Source: Glandiceps talaboti
Lineage: Eukaryota; Hemichordata; Enteropneusta; Spengelidae
Assembly: GCF_964340395.1 (NCBI RefSeq)
Contig: NC_135556.1
Location: 5,621,001 to 5,685,000, forward strand
Direction: 5' to 3'
DNA: 64,000 nt
Shown here: positions 10,940-26,000 of the stretch, in pieces
How positions within the stretch are numbered: the stretch's first letter is position 1
Layout: each line of letters starts with the position of its first letter
Notes under the pieces: generated by a model
The model's database searches: none
What the model saw: the letters and a program-made list of their open reading frames with translations, nothing else
Told to the model about the DNA's origin: nothing
Made by a program: the position numbers and the translations under genes

Positions 10940-12240
10940 ATTCATGTTGTAGGGAAAAATAGGCAAAGAAGTTGACCACTTACATTGTAAACTGTGACTG
11001 TGACTGTTAACAGTGTTGATGCATGATATAAGGGTGCACATAATCAAGACATGTATTCGTATCACAATATTAATTGTGTCTCATTTATTCAACGCAAACG
11101 TATTTAGACAGAATTACACATTAAAATATGTGACCGGGAGGGGGGATACGAAAATTCTTGGATTCATTTCAGTGGACATGAATTTTTTTGAGAGCGCAAA
11201 GAGGGGGCTGCAGAAAAAAATTTGACCAAATTATTTCTCCACAAGCTCCCCCTGCTGTAAATTCTGATCCTATTCTAAGAAACATCATACATAGGATTCT
11301 TCTATAATATATACTCAGAATTACCACGGCATCACACGTTAAAAGGGATATTTATTTAATGAGACTTATTGTCAATGACTGAATTGTCAATACATTATGT
11401 TATCTTTTTGTGAAGATTGTGTTGATGAACTGTGACCGTTTTATATGGGTTTATAAGTATTTTCGAATGATAGTAATGTAATCTCTAATTTATGCACTTT
11501 TAAATTTTAAGTGACTGATACACAATAACTTATTAATGTCAACTTTATATTACATACATTATTTCTTTTGAAGGACCGACGTTTCTATAGTTACACATAG
11601 AAATACATCTTTTGTCATTTGCACATTTTGTTGAAGGCAATAATCTTTCTAGTATAACATACGTCATCGAGGTCAATATCACTATTTAATGCCTGCACAA
11701 GTCAAGGGTTGATACGCTTTACCAAAATTTTAATGATGCCCAAGCTTAAAGGTGATGACACAATCAAAGTTTTGGTAAAGAATGCCAGCCCGAGGGCAGG
11801 AATTAAATTGTTATATTGTCCGAGCTCATATGTTATAAGATTATTAATGTTATTACACCATCCAGTTATTCGTCAAATCATTGACATGTCCTTTTGTCAT
11901 TTGTCATCATTCATCAGAGATAGAAAAGTGCCCCTTGTGTCGCTCACTGTAATCACTTTGTCATGTCTGACGTGTAATATCAGAAAACATCACTTTGGTG
12001 TACAGAATATATGCACATCAGTAGAAATAACTCCAGTGGGTTATGGTGCCGGGCAGTAGTCTCTGCACATGCAGGCAATACCGTCGCACAGGCAATAGTC
12101 ATGTGATTCGATTCTGATCAATGACAGCTAGTGTAAGAACGCCGGTATGACAATAAATCACTCACCTTAGGTGTAAAAGTGTAATATTTCAATTGGTTCA
12201 TGATTCTGATATGTTGTCATTCAAAATTTCTTTAGTTCGG
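10940..12240. other. No gene recognised
   Basis: AT-rich intergenic sequence. Short open frames here have no recognisable domain. A G-rich patch near 11130-11260 resembles 2410-2530. Confidence 0.4.
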
Positions 12241-12242
12241 TA

Positions 12243-12930
12243 ATGTGAGTTTGTAAATGAGTGGTACACAGTGGAATCACTTCACTTGGATGGTATGAGT
12301 TGTAAATGAGTGTGGTACACAGTGGAATCACTTCACTTGGGTGTTGTAAATGAGCATGGTACACAGTGGAATCACTTTATTTGGGTGTTATGGGTTGTAA
12401 GTGAGTGTAGTACAGAGAGGAATAACTTTATTTGGGTATTATGGGTAGTAAATGAGCATGGCACAGAGTGAAATCACTTAATAGTGTTATGGGTTGTAAA
12501 TGATGTTCACAGAGTGAAATCACTTTACTTGGGTGTTACAGTTTGTAAATGACTGGCACACAGTGAAATCACTTCACTTGGGTGTTTTGGGTTGTAAATG
12601 ACGGACACACAGTGAAATAACTTTACTTGGGTGTTATGGGTAGTAAATGAAGGGCACACAATGAAATAACTTTACTTGGGTGTTATGGGTTGTAAATGAA
12701 GGGCACACAGTGAAATCACGTTATGGGGTGTAAATGAAGGGCACACAGTGAAATCACTTTACGTTGGTGTTATGGGTTGTAAATGAAGGGCACACAATGA
12801 AATCACTTTACTTGGGTGTTATGGGTTGTAAATGAAGGGCACACAATGAAATCACTTTACTTGGATGTTATGGGTTGTAAATGAAGGGCACACAGTGAAA
12901 TCACTTTACTTGGGTGTTATGGGTTGTATA
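12243..12930. repeat. ~49-bp minisatellite, about 14 copies
   Basis: The unit reads roughly GGGTTGTAAATGAAGGGCAC then ACAGTGAAATCACTTTACTT then GGGTGTTAT. The left half is more diverged and the right half nearly uniform. Confidence 0.9.
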
Positions 12931-14340
12931 AAATGTAGTTATTCCTAGTGTTAATGGTAAAGTCATTCATACAATGAATCAACAGAGACATCAACAATAT
13001 AAAGTTTGGCAAGATACTTTTAATATTTTATTTTAATGTTTGCATAAATTTGATTAGTATTATCAATTCTGCTGAGAAATAACACTGATTTACGATATCA
13101 TTCATTGAATTTATAAATGAACTGTTGTACTTAAAAAGTGAGAATTTTTCTCCGACTATTGGTCACTTAATTCGGGTAATTTCTTTGCAAATGAAAGTGG
13201 GAACATAAAAGTTGCACTTCAAGACGTGTTCACTTTTACTCTCATTTTGACAGATTTTATATTTTTTTTGCTGTTCTTTCCATGATTTTCATTATTTTTC
13301 TGGATAATGGCATCTTCACCAGTTTTTACAAGATTTAATAATCAACAGAAATGTTGAGCACTATATTCTGACATTCAAATGCATTTAATATTGGGAAGTG
13401 TTTTTAGCACTGTTCACTTTCATAAAATTGGACATCAGCTGTAACTATTAAACCAAAGACTTGTCGGGGTTTCACTACCTTAGGACATTATGAACTTTGT
13501 CATTCTGATGAGGATCGTTGATAAGGACAGACTGAAAACTCAATGCTATAAAAGTTGACTTGCTTGTGCGTTTAAACATTTGCAATTCATTTCACAAACT
13601 TGTTTGCATACTTGTACAAAGAAACTCATGAGACATGAAACAAAACGTCGGCTGGCTCAACAAAAACCTCACTAACACTGCTACATTTTGTCTGGCTCAA
13701 TAAAAATATAATATACACAGTCTGGATAAATGCTGAGAAACATCTGAGTGTTAAAGTAATCCTAAAATTTGGAATAGCAGTGGACAGGATATGACTTAAT
13801 ACTATTGATAATGTCTGCTTATATTATCAAATATTGTACTTTACTCTAGGGTGGCTAAAATTTGGCTGAGAATATAAGTTGCGCTATTTTGCTTTAATTC
13901 ATCTTGTGGATGACTCAATAGAAAAGGGGTTCAGAAAACAGCAGTAATAGAAATGACAATACAAGCAAGTAGTAGAATACACTGGGAACTCTGTTCTTTA
14001 TATGCACGCGCACTCCAACTTGTAACTGAAACTTACATCACACAAGAAATTTTGATTTGATCGTCTGCCTTATCTTATTACATCTTGATTTGTTTGATGT
14101 AAGATTGAATGTCATGGCATTACTACCACAAGCTATCCAAACAATAACTTAATGTGTTAGTGAGATCACTGGTGGTGTAGATGCTACCCTTGATATCAAA
14201 TCATCTCTTCACCTCATCTAGCTCAGTGAGAAGTCATGAACCAAAAGGTGGTCACACAAATGATAGAATGGTGTAAACAGTGTATAAGTAGTAGAATAGA
14301 AATTGAAAATTGACTCCATTTTATACTCTAGTAGTGTAGC
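12931..14340. other. No gene recognised
   Basis: AT-rich intergenic sequence between the minisatellite and the LARS1 3' side. No exon or RNA gene is visible. Confidence 0.4.
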
Positions 14341-14510
14341 AGTAGGGTTACCTTATTGGAATCTAGTTTTTGAAGCAACTACATACATGTAGCTTTAGTC
14401 CGAATCACTCCATTGTCATCAACTTAATGATGTTGTGCTGTATGGTCAGATGACCACCTAATGGAATCACCTGACTTCAAAACCTAGATTCCAGTAAGGT
14501 AACTACTACT
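14341..14510. mobile_element. Small foldback (MITE-like) element
   Basis: 14341-14375 and 14475-14510 are inverted copies (GTTACCTTAYTGGAATCTAG core, a few mismatches) around a 100-bp loop. Confidence 0.65.
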
Positions 14511-14513
14511 AAT

Positions 14514-14790
14514 AGGGTTGTCGGTGGCCGAGTGGTTAAACCACTTGCCTCTTACCACTGTGGTCGGGGTTCGAACCCCATTCAAGGTTCGATTAAATTT
14601 ACCACGCTGTAAGGGAGAAGAGTGACGTTCAGTTTGACTCTACCAAACAACGCAGGTTTTCCCCGGGTAATCCGGTTTCCACCTGCATTAATACTGAACC
14701 CATGAGGGATGGCCCTCACTGGACTTCTTGGGAGACAAGTGTTTATATGCTTAAAGAACTATCCAGTATAAATAAAGATTATTATTATTA
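14514..14790 (+). mobile_element. tRNA-derived SINE
   Basis: The head looks like a Ser/Leu-type tRNA: A box TGGCCGAGTGG and B box GGTTCGAACCCC. It is followed by a CCCCGGGTAATCCGG-containing body and an AATAAAGATTATTATTATTA tail. No clean target-site duplication was found. The CCA-side stem does not close, so this is not a functional tRNA gene. Confidence 0.72.
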
Positions 14791-15422
14791 ATATAAAAGT
14801 AGCGTCCTGAGCTGACAAATATACCATATTTGGACATTATGTAACTCCCAATAAACACTAACTTTTATCATGGGCAGAATTCTGTGATTGATTACATGTA
14901 GAACATGATGTTACTGATTGTGGGTGGCTTTGGTTTAGTTGGACATTTTATCTAAGGACCTCATTGAGCTAGACGTAAATAGCAAACTTCAAATTCGATG
15001 CCACAGATAGCGCTAGACTAAATCACTGTCAGCCTATGGGCTAACAACAGCTTAGAAAAGATTACCTCTTGGGGATTTCACTTTTCATTTTTTACCTTGA
15101 ACAAATCACCTGTGATAGAGTACTTAATTCTAAAAGGTCTTAAATTCAGCCCAAAATATAACTTAGTTTTGTTGTTACAGTTCATTTTGTCTGGAGTTCA
15201 GATGCATGTTGAGGCCTACAAAATAATGATCTCTTGGGGGATTTCATTTACTTAATTTTCCTTGAAGAAATCATTTGCAAAATATGTTATTACAAAAGCA
15301 TATGAAATTTTTTCTAGTATTCTGTGTTTCTGAATTAGAATTTACTGAATTATATTCATTTGTAATTTTTGCCTTTTGACCATTCACCATAACTTGTATT
15401 TGTATTGTCTGTTCTAGATAAT

Positions 15423-15428
15423 TTTATT
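15423..15428 (-). promoter_or_regulatory. AATAAA overlapping the LARS1 stop codon
   Basis: The final CAA-TAA-AA reads CAATAAAA on the minus strand, so a canonical polyadenylation hexamer contains the stop. I see no other AATAAA on the minus strand in the next several hundred bases. Whether it is used is unknown. Confidence 0.35.
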
Positions 15429-17055
15429 GAGCTATGTAGACTAGATTTGACCCGATGTCAACAGTTTGGCCATTTTCTGTTAGACTGACTTTCTTCATCT
15501 CTAAGTCAATATGAAATACAGCAGAGTCAGAGATTTTGGATCTTCCTTGTTCAGGTTTTTCAAATTGTGGGATTTGTCTTGGTCCAAGTTCTGGATCATC
15601 ATGCCTCAATATTGTCACTTGTTTGGGATCTGTAATCAAAGAGATCTCGCAATCAGTATGTAGATTGATATGACTGTCTTAGTACACTTACAGGAGATTT
15701 TCATCTTAGCTTGCAAATTAAACGATATATCAAGATCAGTAAAACTGATCACAAGGTTTAATGTGGAGATAGACAAAATGAAAATAACACACAAACATCC
15801 CATACAGAGTGTCTGCTCTGTATTTTGTTATATTGTATTTAGTTTTTGTTATCATTAAAAAAAATACAGAGCAGACAATGTGTAAGGGATGTTTGTGTGT
15901 TATCTTTATTGTGTCTACAGAACAGACCCTGTGTAAGGGATGTTTGTGTGTTATCTTTATTGTGTCTACAGAGCAGACAATGTGTAAGGGATGTTTGTGT
16001 GTTATCTTTATTGTGTCTACAGAACAGACCCTGTGTAAGGGATGTTTGTGTGTTATCTTTATTGTGTCTACAGAGCAGACACCCTGTAAGGGATGTTTGT
16101 GTGTTATCTTTATTGTGTGTACAGAGCAGACACTGTGTAAGTGATGTTTGTGTGTTATCTTTATTGTGTCTACAGAGCAGACACTGTGTAAGTGATGTTT
16201 TTATGTGTTATCTTTATTGTGTCTACAGAGCAGACACTGTGTAATGGATGTTTGTGTGTTATCTATATTGTGTCTACAGAGCAGACACTGTGTAAGTGAT
16301 GTTTGCAACACTAATGATTTAACTGATAATACAGCATATACATGTATTTGTAGTCAATTCTGCTCACCTTTAATTCCTCTCTCCTGTTTTGCCATTCTAG
16401 TGGTGACCTTTTCAAGAGTATCACCTTCCTGTATAGGTACTACCAAGTTGAAATGACCACTGGATGCTTGGGGGTTACTGATACGAACATCTACTGAGGG
16501 CTGTTAAGAAATGCAATGGTGGAAACACATAACTGATTTTGTAATATTTATGTCTTGTGTATGCGTAGTCAGGTCAGTGATAAATACAACATGTTGATGA
16601 CTAGAGAGTATTCAGAAATTTTCTTTTACAGCACAAGATGAGAGACTTGGTGAATTATCAGCATTTTCCATACACAAGCTAAGTTGAACACATTCAAACA
16701 AAAATATGGGATTTCATACCCAAGTTGCTGTTCATCATGACAACCCATGTCTATATCACTGGTTCTGTGGTGCTCAAAATGAGTTTTCATAATTATGTTT
16801 GATGAGGTATAATTATATTATTTCCCAATATATTACTTCATTCATCATTCTATCTAATTAGCCTTTGTGCACAAGTTGTACACATCTAAACAGAAAATAC
16901 AGTATTTATTTCTTGGGTCATTCTACATCATAACAACACACACATCATTGTTTTCTGCAGAACTCAAAACTTGAGACATCACTGTAACATAGTATAAGGT
17001 GCACGATGAATACTTTATTTGGCAAAGCTAAATGTCAAGTTACTACACAGTGAGT

Positions 17056-17091
<36 letters not shown>

Positions 17092-20000
17092 CACAGTGTC
17101 ACATACAGTGCCACACACACACACACACAATAAAATTAAAACTCCAATATCAGCTGAGTATTAGAATTTGAGATTGCCAAAGAGTTGTCTGGTAGTACCA
17201 TAGAAAACATTTTTCATGAACAAAGAAATGGTTACATATAATCCTCATAGTTCCACTGAAAAGATAATACTAATCCAAGACCATGTATATTACACATTTA
17301 AAGACCAAGGATTCAATCCCTGGTTCTGGCCCCACTGTTTCTATATAAGCTCTACCAGACAACTGTTTTTCACACCTAGATTTTAACTTTAATCTGAACT
17401 GAGCCTTTATGCAATAAGGAAGTTAATATCATCATGTCACTTTGACAATTCAAATGGTTGATAAATGGAAATGGTTCTCCACGAAATAGATGTATTTTTA
17501 TAAACTTTGGGTTCTGAAGAGTCATTTCATTAGTTCACATCACATAAATACTGAATACTGGGCAATTACCAAAAATACCACCAATCATCATTGCCTCATG
17601 GCACCCAACAGACATACGTATGAATTAGAGGCACACTGAATATTCACAACTATCTATTGAAAGGTACTAAGCACTTAGGAGTCCCATGATGTAACAGTGG
17701 ACCAGTGTGAGACCAATAGACGTGACATAGTTTCAATTTGGTGTTTCTTATCAATTATGCAAAAATGATGTGATGTGAAATGATGAAATGAAACTACAGA
17801 GCCAAAAGTTTATGAAAATACATCTATTTCCTGGCATGGTGTTCCCCCTTAAATCTATATCTGACATGATTGGTGGGTGAATTAAAGGTATTAGAGTAGA
17901 GTAACTTTAAAACAGTCAGAGTGCATACTTGACTATACCTGACTACTAAACATGGAGAATGGTTTCCCAGGACAACACTCTTCTCTTATCTTAGTATCTG
18001 CTTCTTCTGAGAACTTCACATCTATGGATTCCAGCTGTTGGAAACAAGTGAAAGGAAATCTTAGGAAAACTTTACTAATGCATTACCATGGCAACCACTC
18101 ATCTCAAAATGAACATACATGAAACTTTCACAAGGTTTGCTAGTTTTACTGTCATCATATAAATGTTGCCTACTCAAATAAGCGTACTGTCATCATATAA
18201 ATGTTGCCTACTCAAATAAGCGTACAATAAAATATTTCACTTAAACCTGCATGCTTAATTTTTCCATCAGAAAACCAACAAAATATTGACAGAAAATTAT
18301 CAAAATACCAATAATTAGAGATTGCGCATGTAAATGCAAAGTCTATGTTATCTATAAGTAGTATAGTAATAAGTTGAAATTATGATTCATTGGAAGTGCT
18401 GATTTTTGGGTGTGGACCAAAAAGTCGATATGAGTGTATATACATATATTGCAGCATACTATGTGTACTACACAAATAGGTTTATCCACAGATGATTCGA
18501 TACTGTGCAGGGTGTTCGGTGATATGAGGACATCATTATATCAAACAAAAGAGTTTCATAAAAATCTTTCAGTTACAAAACTAGTGCAGCTTTAAATATA
18601 AGAAGAATGAAATAAACTGACAAAATGTGCATGAAATGGTCGCTGTGTGTCTGATAATTTTATCAAATATATGTTGACAGAATTTCTTATTTCACTGCAT
18701 AATCATATTATTTCATCACATTTCTATTCACTTAAAACAAAATACAATTGTTTCTGTAATTGGTAATTTCTGCATATATCATGATAATGAGTGGAGATTA
18801 AAATAACCAGGATTAAAACTAACAAACTTGACTTTTACATTTCTCAACTGTTTAAAACCATACTACTTACTTCAAGGGTATATTTGAGGTAATTGACATT
18901 AGTAAGCAATACTTGTTTTTCATCAAAGTCCGACGTCAAATCCATAGCATGTACACCTTTCTCTTCTACATTTTGCTGTAAAATAGATATGAAAAATTTA
19001 TGTTTCAGCAATTAATATTATAAAGTGACTTTCTGGCAATATTCTAATAACCCAATATGAATATTATACATACATATTATTTTACATCAGCAGTTTCACA
19101 TGGCACCTAAAAGTATGTCTGCTGAAAGCAAATAATATCAATCTGAATGGGACATGGTACACAGGTGCATAGTAAATACACATAAAACTAATCTGATACT
19201 GGTGTAGTGAGGATACATCATTACATGCCTTGAACCACATTAAAATACATCTTGTGATATTTCCTCACAATTTCACAATTTGGGTTGATCTCAGGCCTGA
19301 ATGAATAAACTGCTGAGGTATAAAGCTACTACTGTACATCTTTCAGTCAGTAAATATTAAAACATTTAGCAACTTTTTATTTTAAACCAAAAATGGGGAA
19401 AAATTTAGACCGTGTCCCTTTTAATAGCAGACTACATCCGAGTTGTCAGACAGTACCATCAATAAAATTTCTGTGACATTATTAAATTTTGATGTACTTA
19501 AAAGAAGGACGTAATTGTAACATTAATTACATCCTTGTTGTAATTACATCAAAGTTTAATAATATCACAGAAATTTCACTGATTTACTCTCTGAAATCAA
19601 TAGTAAATTTTCTTCCATTTACATTGTATTCTCATTTCCTTTTTGTAACAATGAATTATTTTTGTCTGAGAGTAAATCAATCAAATTTCAACGATATTAT
19701 TAAATTTTGATGTACTGTACAACGTACATATACACGTCATGCATTTGAGTTGCACGTAACACAAACAAAAAAAATGGAAAAAACAAAACACAAAATTACT
19801 GTTAACAAGGTTTGTTGGCATTTATATGATTATATGTATATGATAACATAAGTTATTGAGCAATTTGCTATTGGAACTTGTATGTGTCAACGTTTTGGAG
19901 ATATGAGACAAAATGTACACTTTTATCACAAATATGGCCGCCATTTTGCCATAAAGGTCAAGGTCATGTAATTAAGTGAAGTGCATATGTCCTAGATAGT

Positions 20001-23000
20001 GTCACCTTTGTGACAAGTTTGGTTAGAATAGGCCGATGCATGTCTGAGAAATGATAGTACACAGATGGGCAGACTGAGGGATGAACCGGATGGAACGCAC
20101 AGATGGATGGCCAGACAGAACCCAATGTAATAGCCCCTCCAGGTGTGACCTGTTGGAGGCAAATAAACATTTTTTTTTTTAAAAGAGTAAAATGAATGTT
20201 GTAATCTAGAGGAAACTAAGTTACCTTGACTGTCTGAACAAATGGCATAAGTTTTTTCATGTATTTTTTGACGGCATCTTTCTTCTTCAGCTCTGCTAGA
20301 ATGTCTTTATTACCTGGGAACTGTTTACCATTGGCCTATCAAAGCATAAACAAGATAGAAAGTCAATATGTTTTGTCTTCCTAGTGAAAGTATTAAAACA
20401 ATATTATAAAATGTCATTAAAGTGTTGACAATATTCAACTGTTTGGACTGAATTTACATACTACAATGGGTCAATCACAACTTAGAGATTTTACATTTTT
20501 CCACTTTGACATCAAAGGTAATATCCTCTAGCATAATATCCTGAGAAGTGTGACAACAATGGTATATGGTTTTTGACTTTGTCACAAATGCATCAAAATA
20601 CAGCCACCGACACAATAGCACTCATCTACAGTTTCTGCTAGTACAAGTAGCACTCTGGACCACACATAGCAATTCCTACTGAAACGGCCAGTACCACCAG
20701 GGATGTAGAAAGTATTAGTGACAGAAAGAAACATATGTTTTGATATGCAGATTTGACATGCAAAGTTTGCAGTGACTGCTCTATGGTTGTAGCAGGGGGT
20801 TCCCCCTCCCATGGTTTGGACTTTTTAGGTCACACAATGTATTCTGAGCCACTGACGCATACCTTAAAACCCGATATCAACATAAAACTTTCCTCTCAGT
20901 TTACCTCTTATCAAACTCAAGCTACATACAAAATACTGCCATGATGGATACAAGGGAACGACAAAGGTTACAAAAGATATTACCTTAGTGACAATATATT
21001 TGACTTTTTGATGTTATACATGTGAATTTGCAAACTTACGTCATACAGTTGTTTCAGACAGGATAATGTTGTGTGTTGCCATGGAGGATATGTCTTAGCA
21101 ACATAGAAGGTACCATGGTTGGGTTTCCGTTGGGGTACTGCTTTCTGTAAAATGAAACACAACAGACAGTGTAAGAGTCTATCAGTGCTGGCTGGCAGTC
21201 ACTTTTACTCTTACACAAAACTTCACATGTAAAGTACTGGAAAATATACCTATTTAACCATACACCTCCTGTTGTCAGGTAACCTTAGCAAAAACACTGA
21301 GACAAATCTTACACAAGTATGGTATATTTTCTGATAAGCCAGCACTACATGGTTTTAAACTCACCTTTCCTTTGCCAGGCTGAGAGATTTTTGAGAGACG
21401 AATACGGAAATCATGTGCAGAATCCATCAAATACTGAGATGATCTCACTAATACATCATCTACTTCCTGGGTTTCTGGCCATCTTGCTTTCATAATAGAT
21501 CCTTCCTATGAACAAAATAAATATCAAATGTGCAAATGTTAGACTCAGCTTCATTTAAATCCTCTTTGTCTGATTGGGGATATTTGTTCGTACTCAAGTA
21601 CATGTAATTACTAGTTTGGGAAAACAGGATTAATGACACAATTTGATATACCCATATGATCTTTAGCTTGTGAACACCATGACAATAATCCCTACTGTAC
21701 CATATAGATGAATAGTGTTATGAAATGATTCTGTTTTACGTACACAAGGTATAACTTATTACTAGCATTATATGTGACGAGAAGTGGTGTGGGGTGATGT
21801 GAAATGGTGTGGTGTGGTGTAGTGTGGTGTGGTGTGACGTGTGGTGTGGTGTGGTGTGACATGGTGTGGTGTGGTGTGGTGTGGTGTGGTGTGGTTTGGT
21901 GTAGTGTGGTGTGGTGTGACATGTGTGGTGTGGTGTGATGTGATGTGACATGGTGTGGTGTGGTGTCATGTGACATGGTGTGGTGTGATGTGACATGGTA
22001 TAGTGTGGTGTGATGTGACATGGTGTTTTGTGATCAGATGTGACATGGTGTGGTGTGGTGTGATGTGACATGGTGTGGTGTGACGTGATGTGATGTGATG
22101 TTATGTTGGGTGATGTGACATGACGTGGTGTGGTGTGGTGTGGTGTGGTGTGATGTGGTGTGGTGTGGTGTGGTGTGGTGTGGTGTGATGTGATGTGGTG
22201 TGATTTGCATCATAAATATACCAGAATAATATAATTCACAATATTACATAGATTGTGTGATTCCACCTGACATAACATGTTTTCTTACCTTGCCTATGAC
22301 TTGCCAGATATGTTCACAGATATGAGGGCAGAGAGGAACCAGGAGAAGAATCTGAGTTTCAATAAATCTCATGATCAAATCCTTATGTGTATCACCCATG
22401 GTTACTTCCCTGTACTTGTCTCTCAATGCCTGTTGGCAAAAACCAAAACACAGAAAAAATAGAGTTCACAAAAATGCATGTCATTAGTTTGTATAACTTT
22501 CTGATTTGTGGTATCAGAGTGCCACTGATCTACCTCAATATTAAAAGGAAAGGATACCTGGTGAATTTACAATGTTTAATGTCATTTTGGACGGTAAATG
22601 TCATCAAATGTGTTGATTTTATTCACTTTCACTCATCAATATGAATCTGCTATTGATCAGAACCTAGGCAGAACTGACATACAGGCCTTGCTAGGCAATT
22701 CCTGTTACAGGTGTTGTTGACTGTTTCTATTGTTATAACTGTAACTGTATAAAAATACAAACAGTCAACAATATGTTTTAACAGAAGTCGCCCTACTGAG
22801 AGGCCAGTGTGTCACTTCCGCCAAAGTTTTGATTCACGCCAGTTCTGTAACAACAAATGAAAGTGAATACGTGAAACCAGTACATTTTACCTTCTTTAAA
22901 GTGGCCATATGGATTAGAATCTGGCATTTAGTTCAGAATTTTAATTGCTAAAACAACTTTACTATGTTTTTCTACTTGAAAAAACAATGTGAAAAAAAAT

Positions 23001-26000
23001 ATACCAAGTCTTTGTTTGTAACTCAATACGTTGACTTTGTACATTTTGTATTTGTGATTTCGTATTGTTTTTTTCAAGTAGAAAAACATAGTAAAGTTGT
23101 TTTATCACTTATCCATGCTTTTATTAAACAATTCACAAGGTATTCATTCCCTTTAAAGTAATCACAACAGAAGAGATTTCTCACCACAAATTCCTTTTAA
23201 TAGAGGGGAACACCACTCCAGGAAATAAAGACGACATTTCCTTAAACTTTGTGTTCTATAGAGTCATTTAATAGTTTTACATCACATACATTACATGCAA
23301 TTTCTGAGAAACAGCAAGCTGATTTTGTCCCCAAGTTGGGATCTTTGATATGATGTGGGAGTCAGCAGACTGCTTATATGCAATGAATATGTACGACATT
23401 TTCACTGAAGTTAATAGGCACTACCATTTAATAGGTTACGACTCTTCAAAACTCTAAGTTCATGAAAATGCCTTGATTTCTTGGAGTAGTGTTCCCCTTT
23501 AAAATGAGAAGATTTTCATTACAACTCACCTGATATTCATAGAACCCAGTCTTGAGAGCTTCTTTGTACATCATCTTTTCATAATTCTGTTCTGTTTCTT
23601 GGATTCCTTTGTCCATTTCAGTGGCAAACACTCTATCGTCAAAGCTTTCTATGGGGCCACCTCTCATACTGTCTTTGGTGGCGACCATCTCCTTCACCCA
23701 TTCTAAGAAGTTGTAAAGACGCAGAATTCCAGCATCTGCCATAGCTTCTACAAAGTTGGCATCTTCTTGTGTGTCTCCAGCATCAGCTAAGGCAAGTCTC
23801 ATACCTGTCAAGGCAAGATATGGAAAAACTGAATTTTAATTTTGTTATCAAAGTGCTATATTTTTTGGTAAGCACTGAAACTTTACATTGCAGAGAGTGT
23901 CTACATAAATAGATTTGGGTAAATGTGATGTCATCACTAGACGTTTTCCTATAAAACCTTGTAGAATGTCCCCTAAAATGGCCAAACACATGAGAAATGC
24001 AGTAGGGTTTCTTTACGAGATTTCAAAGTTAAGTAAGTTACCAAAGTGTTATCTCATCACAGTAAACAACAAGTAAGTTGATAGCAGTAATTGATACAAG
24101 TGTACTACAGACAGACACAAGACTGGACTTTTTCTTTAAACTGCGGTCTACCCAGGTCCAAATTTGTACAGCCCAATCAACCATCTACTAACCAAACCAC
24201 TTACCATCTGCTGAGTACAACTCCACTGCTTCGTAGAGGGTCAGGAAATTTCCAGTCTGTTTAGACATCTTCTCTGAATTCAGCAACAAATGTCCATTAG
24301 ATCTTACACTTCTTGGCCATTTATACTCAGGGTCCTCAGGCCACAGAGCACAGTGATTGTACAGGAAGTACGTCAAGTGGTTTGGTACAAGGTCTTTTCC
24401 AGACACCCTCACATCAACAGGATACCAGTACTGGAATTCATTCCGGAGTTTATTCAGTGCTGACTGCGGGATAGCTGTTCCAGCTGGGAAGGGTGCATCT
24501 TTGTAATAAATGTAGTCCCACACTTCTGGAGTAAGTTGTTCTGGTCTGAGAAGGAAAGGTGGTTTTGAATCAATTGACAACAAACAGTGCATGCAAATGT
24601 TACTGGGCTGACAAGAGTAGTGTTACGCATTTTTGCTGAAATGTTATTGTCTGATATAATGCTGAGTGGTTAACTACAGAGACATGATAAAGTCTAATGT
24701 CTGCTTACTACAACCACCAATACTTGTTTGGACAACTGCAGTTCCTTTGTTTATATTTATTTCTCTATATCTAGAGACATCACACTATCCTTGCCAGCCC
24801 TGTATACACAGAAAACATACAACTGGAAAATAAATTTCACAGATTTGAACATCCATCATAAAAATGTGTTGTTGCTTTGTTCTGTTTTACGAAATTTCAA
24901 CAAACTGAATACATGTTGTCCAAATACACGTTGTACAAAAACATGTTCTCCTTGAGTGTTTTTTTTCACATACAAATATTTACAACAAACAGAGTTTCAC
25001 TGACAGTCTGCCATTCCTACTACACAAGGGCCCTTATTTCACTTGTACTTCATTCAGTGAAAGAAATCCATTTATGATAATATCAACATCAAATTTACAT
25101 CTACTTCCTAATGTATCATTAAACATGGCTATAGCCAACACTTACTTGATATTAAGAGGACTTGGTCCAGAGCCATCTACTACACCACCTTGTAATAGAT
25201 GACATACCGTGTAGTATGCCATATAGATAGTGGAGTCTGACAAGGACTCTATCAAATATTGTTCATCCCATGGCAGTTTTGTACCTATAAAATATAACAC
25301 ACAACTTATTAATAACCATGGCAGTTTGATTTTACATTTAAAAGAATATCAACATATTAGACAAATTGTAATAACAGAAAGTCACATGTATACATTGTAT
25401 ATGGTTAGATGTATACAGCAATATCTGTTTTAACTTTCAAAGGCCAGGGTTTCAATCCTATGTTTTCACATCAGTATTAACATATCAGTTAAAGGCCAGG
25501 GTTTTAATCCCAGGTTCTCACATCAGTGTTAACATATTCAGTGGTTTTTTGTGAACTATAAGGATTACATAGGATTATTCTTTCATTCTGGACAAATTTT
25601 TTCTACAGCTCTGCCAGACAACTGTTTTTCACATTTAAATATTAATCTTAATCCGAACTTCTTAATCCAAAATCTATGCAAAAGTCTTTTGTCATTCCAT
25701 GATACACTATGAAACTCCTATCCGTACGTATTTGCATAATTAAGTAGCATTTGTACTTAGGATTTCTGGGCAATACATGGTATGACATCAATGTTGACTG
25801 TGATTGACTAAATTCTGTTTCACATATCAGATGACAATCATAACAAGGTACGGATACTTCAGTTTATAATTATATATGATTTCCAACAATAATTTCAAAT
25901 TTAACCCATTTGGAGACTTTAAATATCCAGTAGACATGTATCTAGTGTGGTGTACAGGATAGTTAGTTTATAGAATCAGAATCAGAAATATTGGGGATAT

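Noticed and set aside
11709-12059. 116-codon open frame
   Set aside because: No recognisable domain, ordinary AT-rich intergenic composition, no splice or promoter support.
14514-14590. Possible functional tRNA-Ser/Leu gene
   Set aside because: A and B boxes are good, but the acceptor stem does not close and the sequence continues into a SINE body with a TTA tail.
21692-22071. His/Thr-rich open frames on the minus strand
   Set aside because: Products of the TGTGG satellite in a LARS1 intron.
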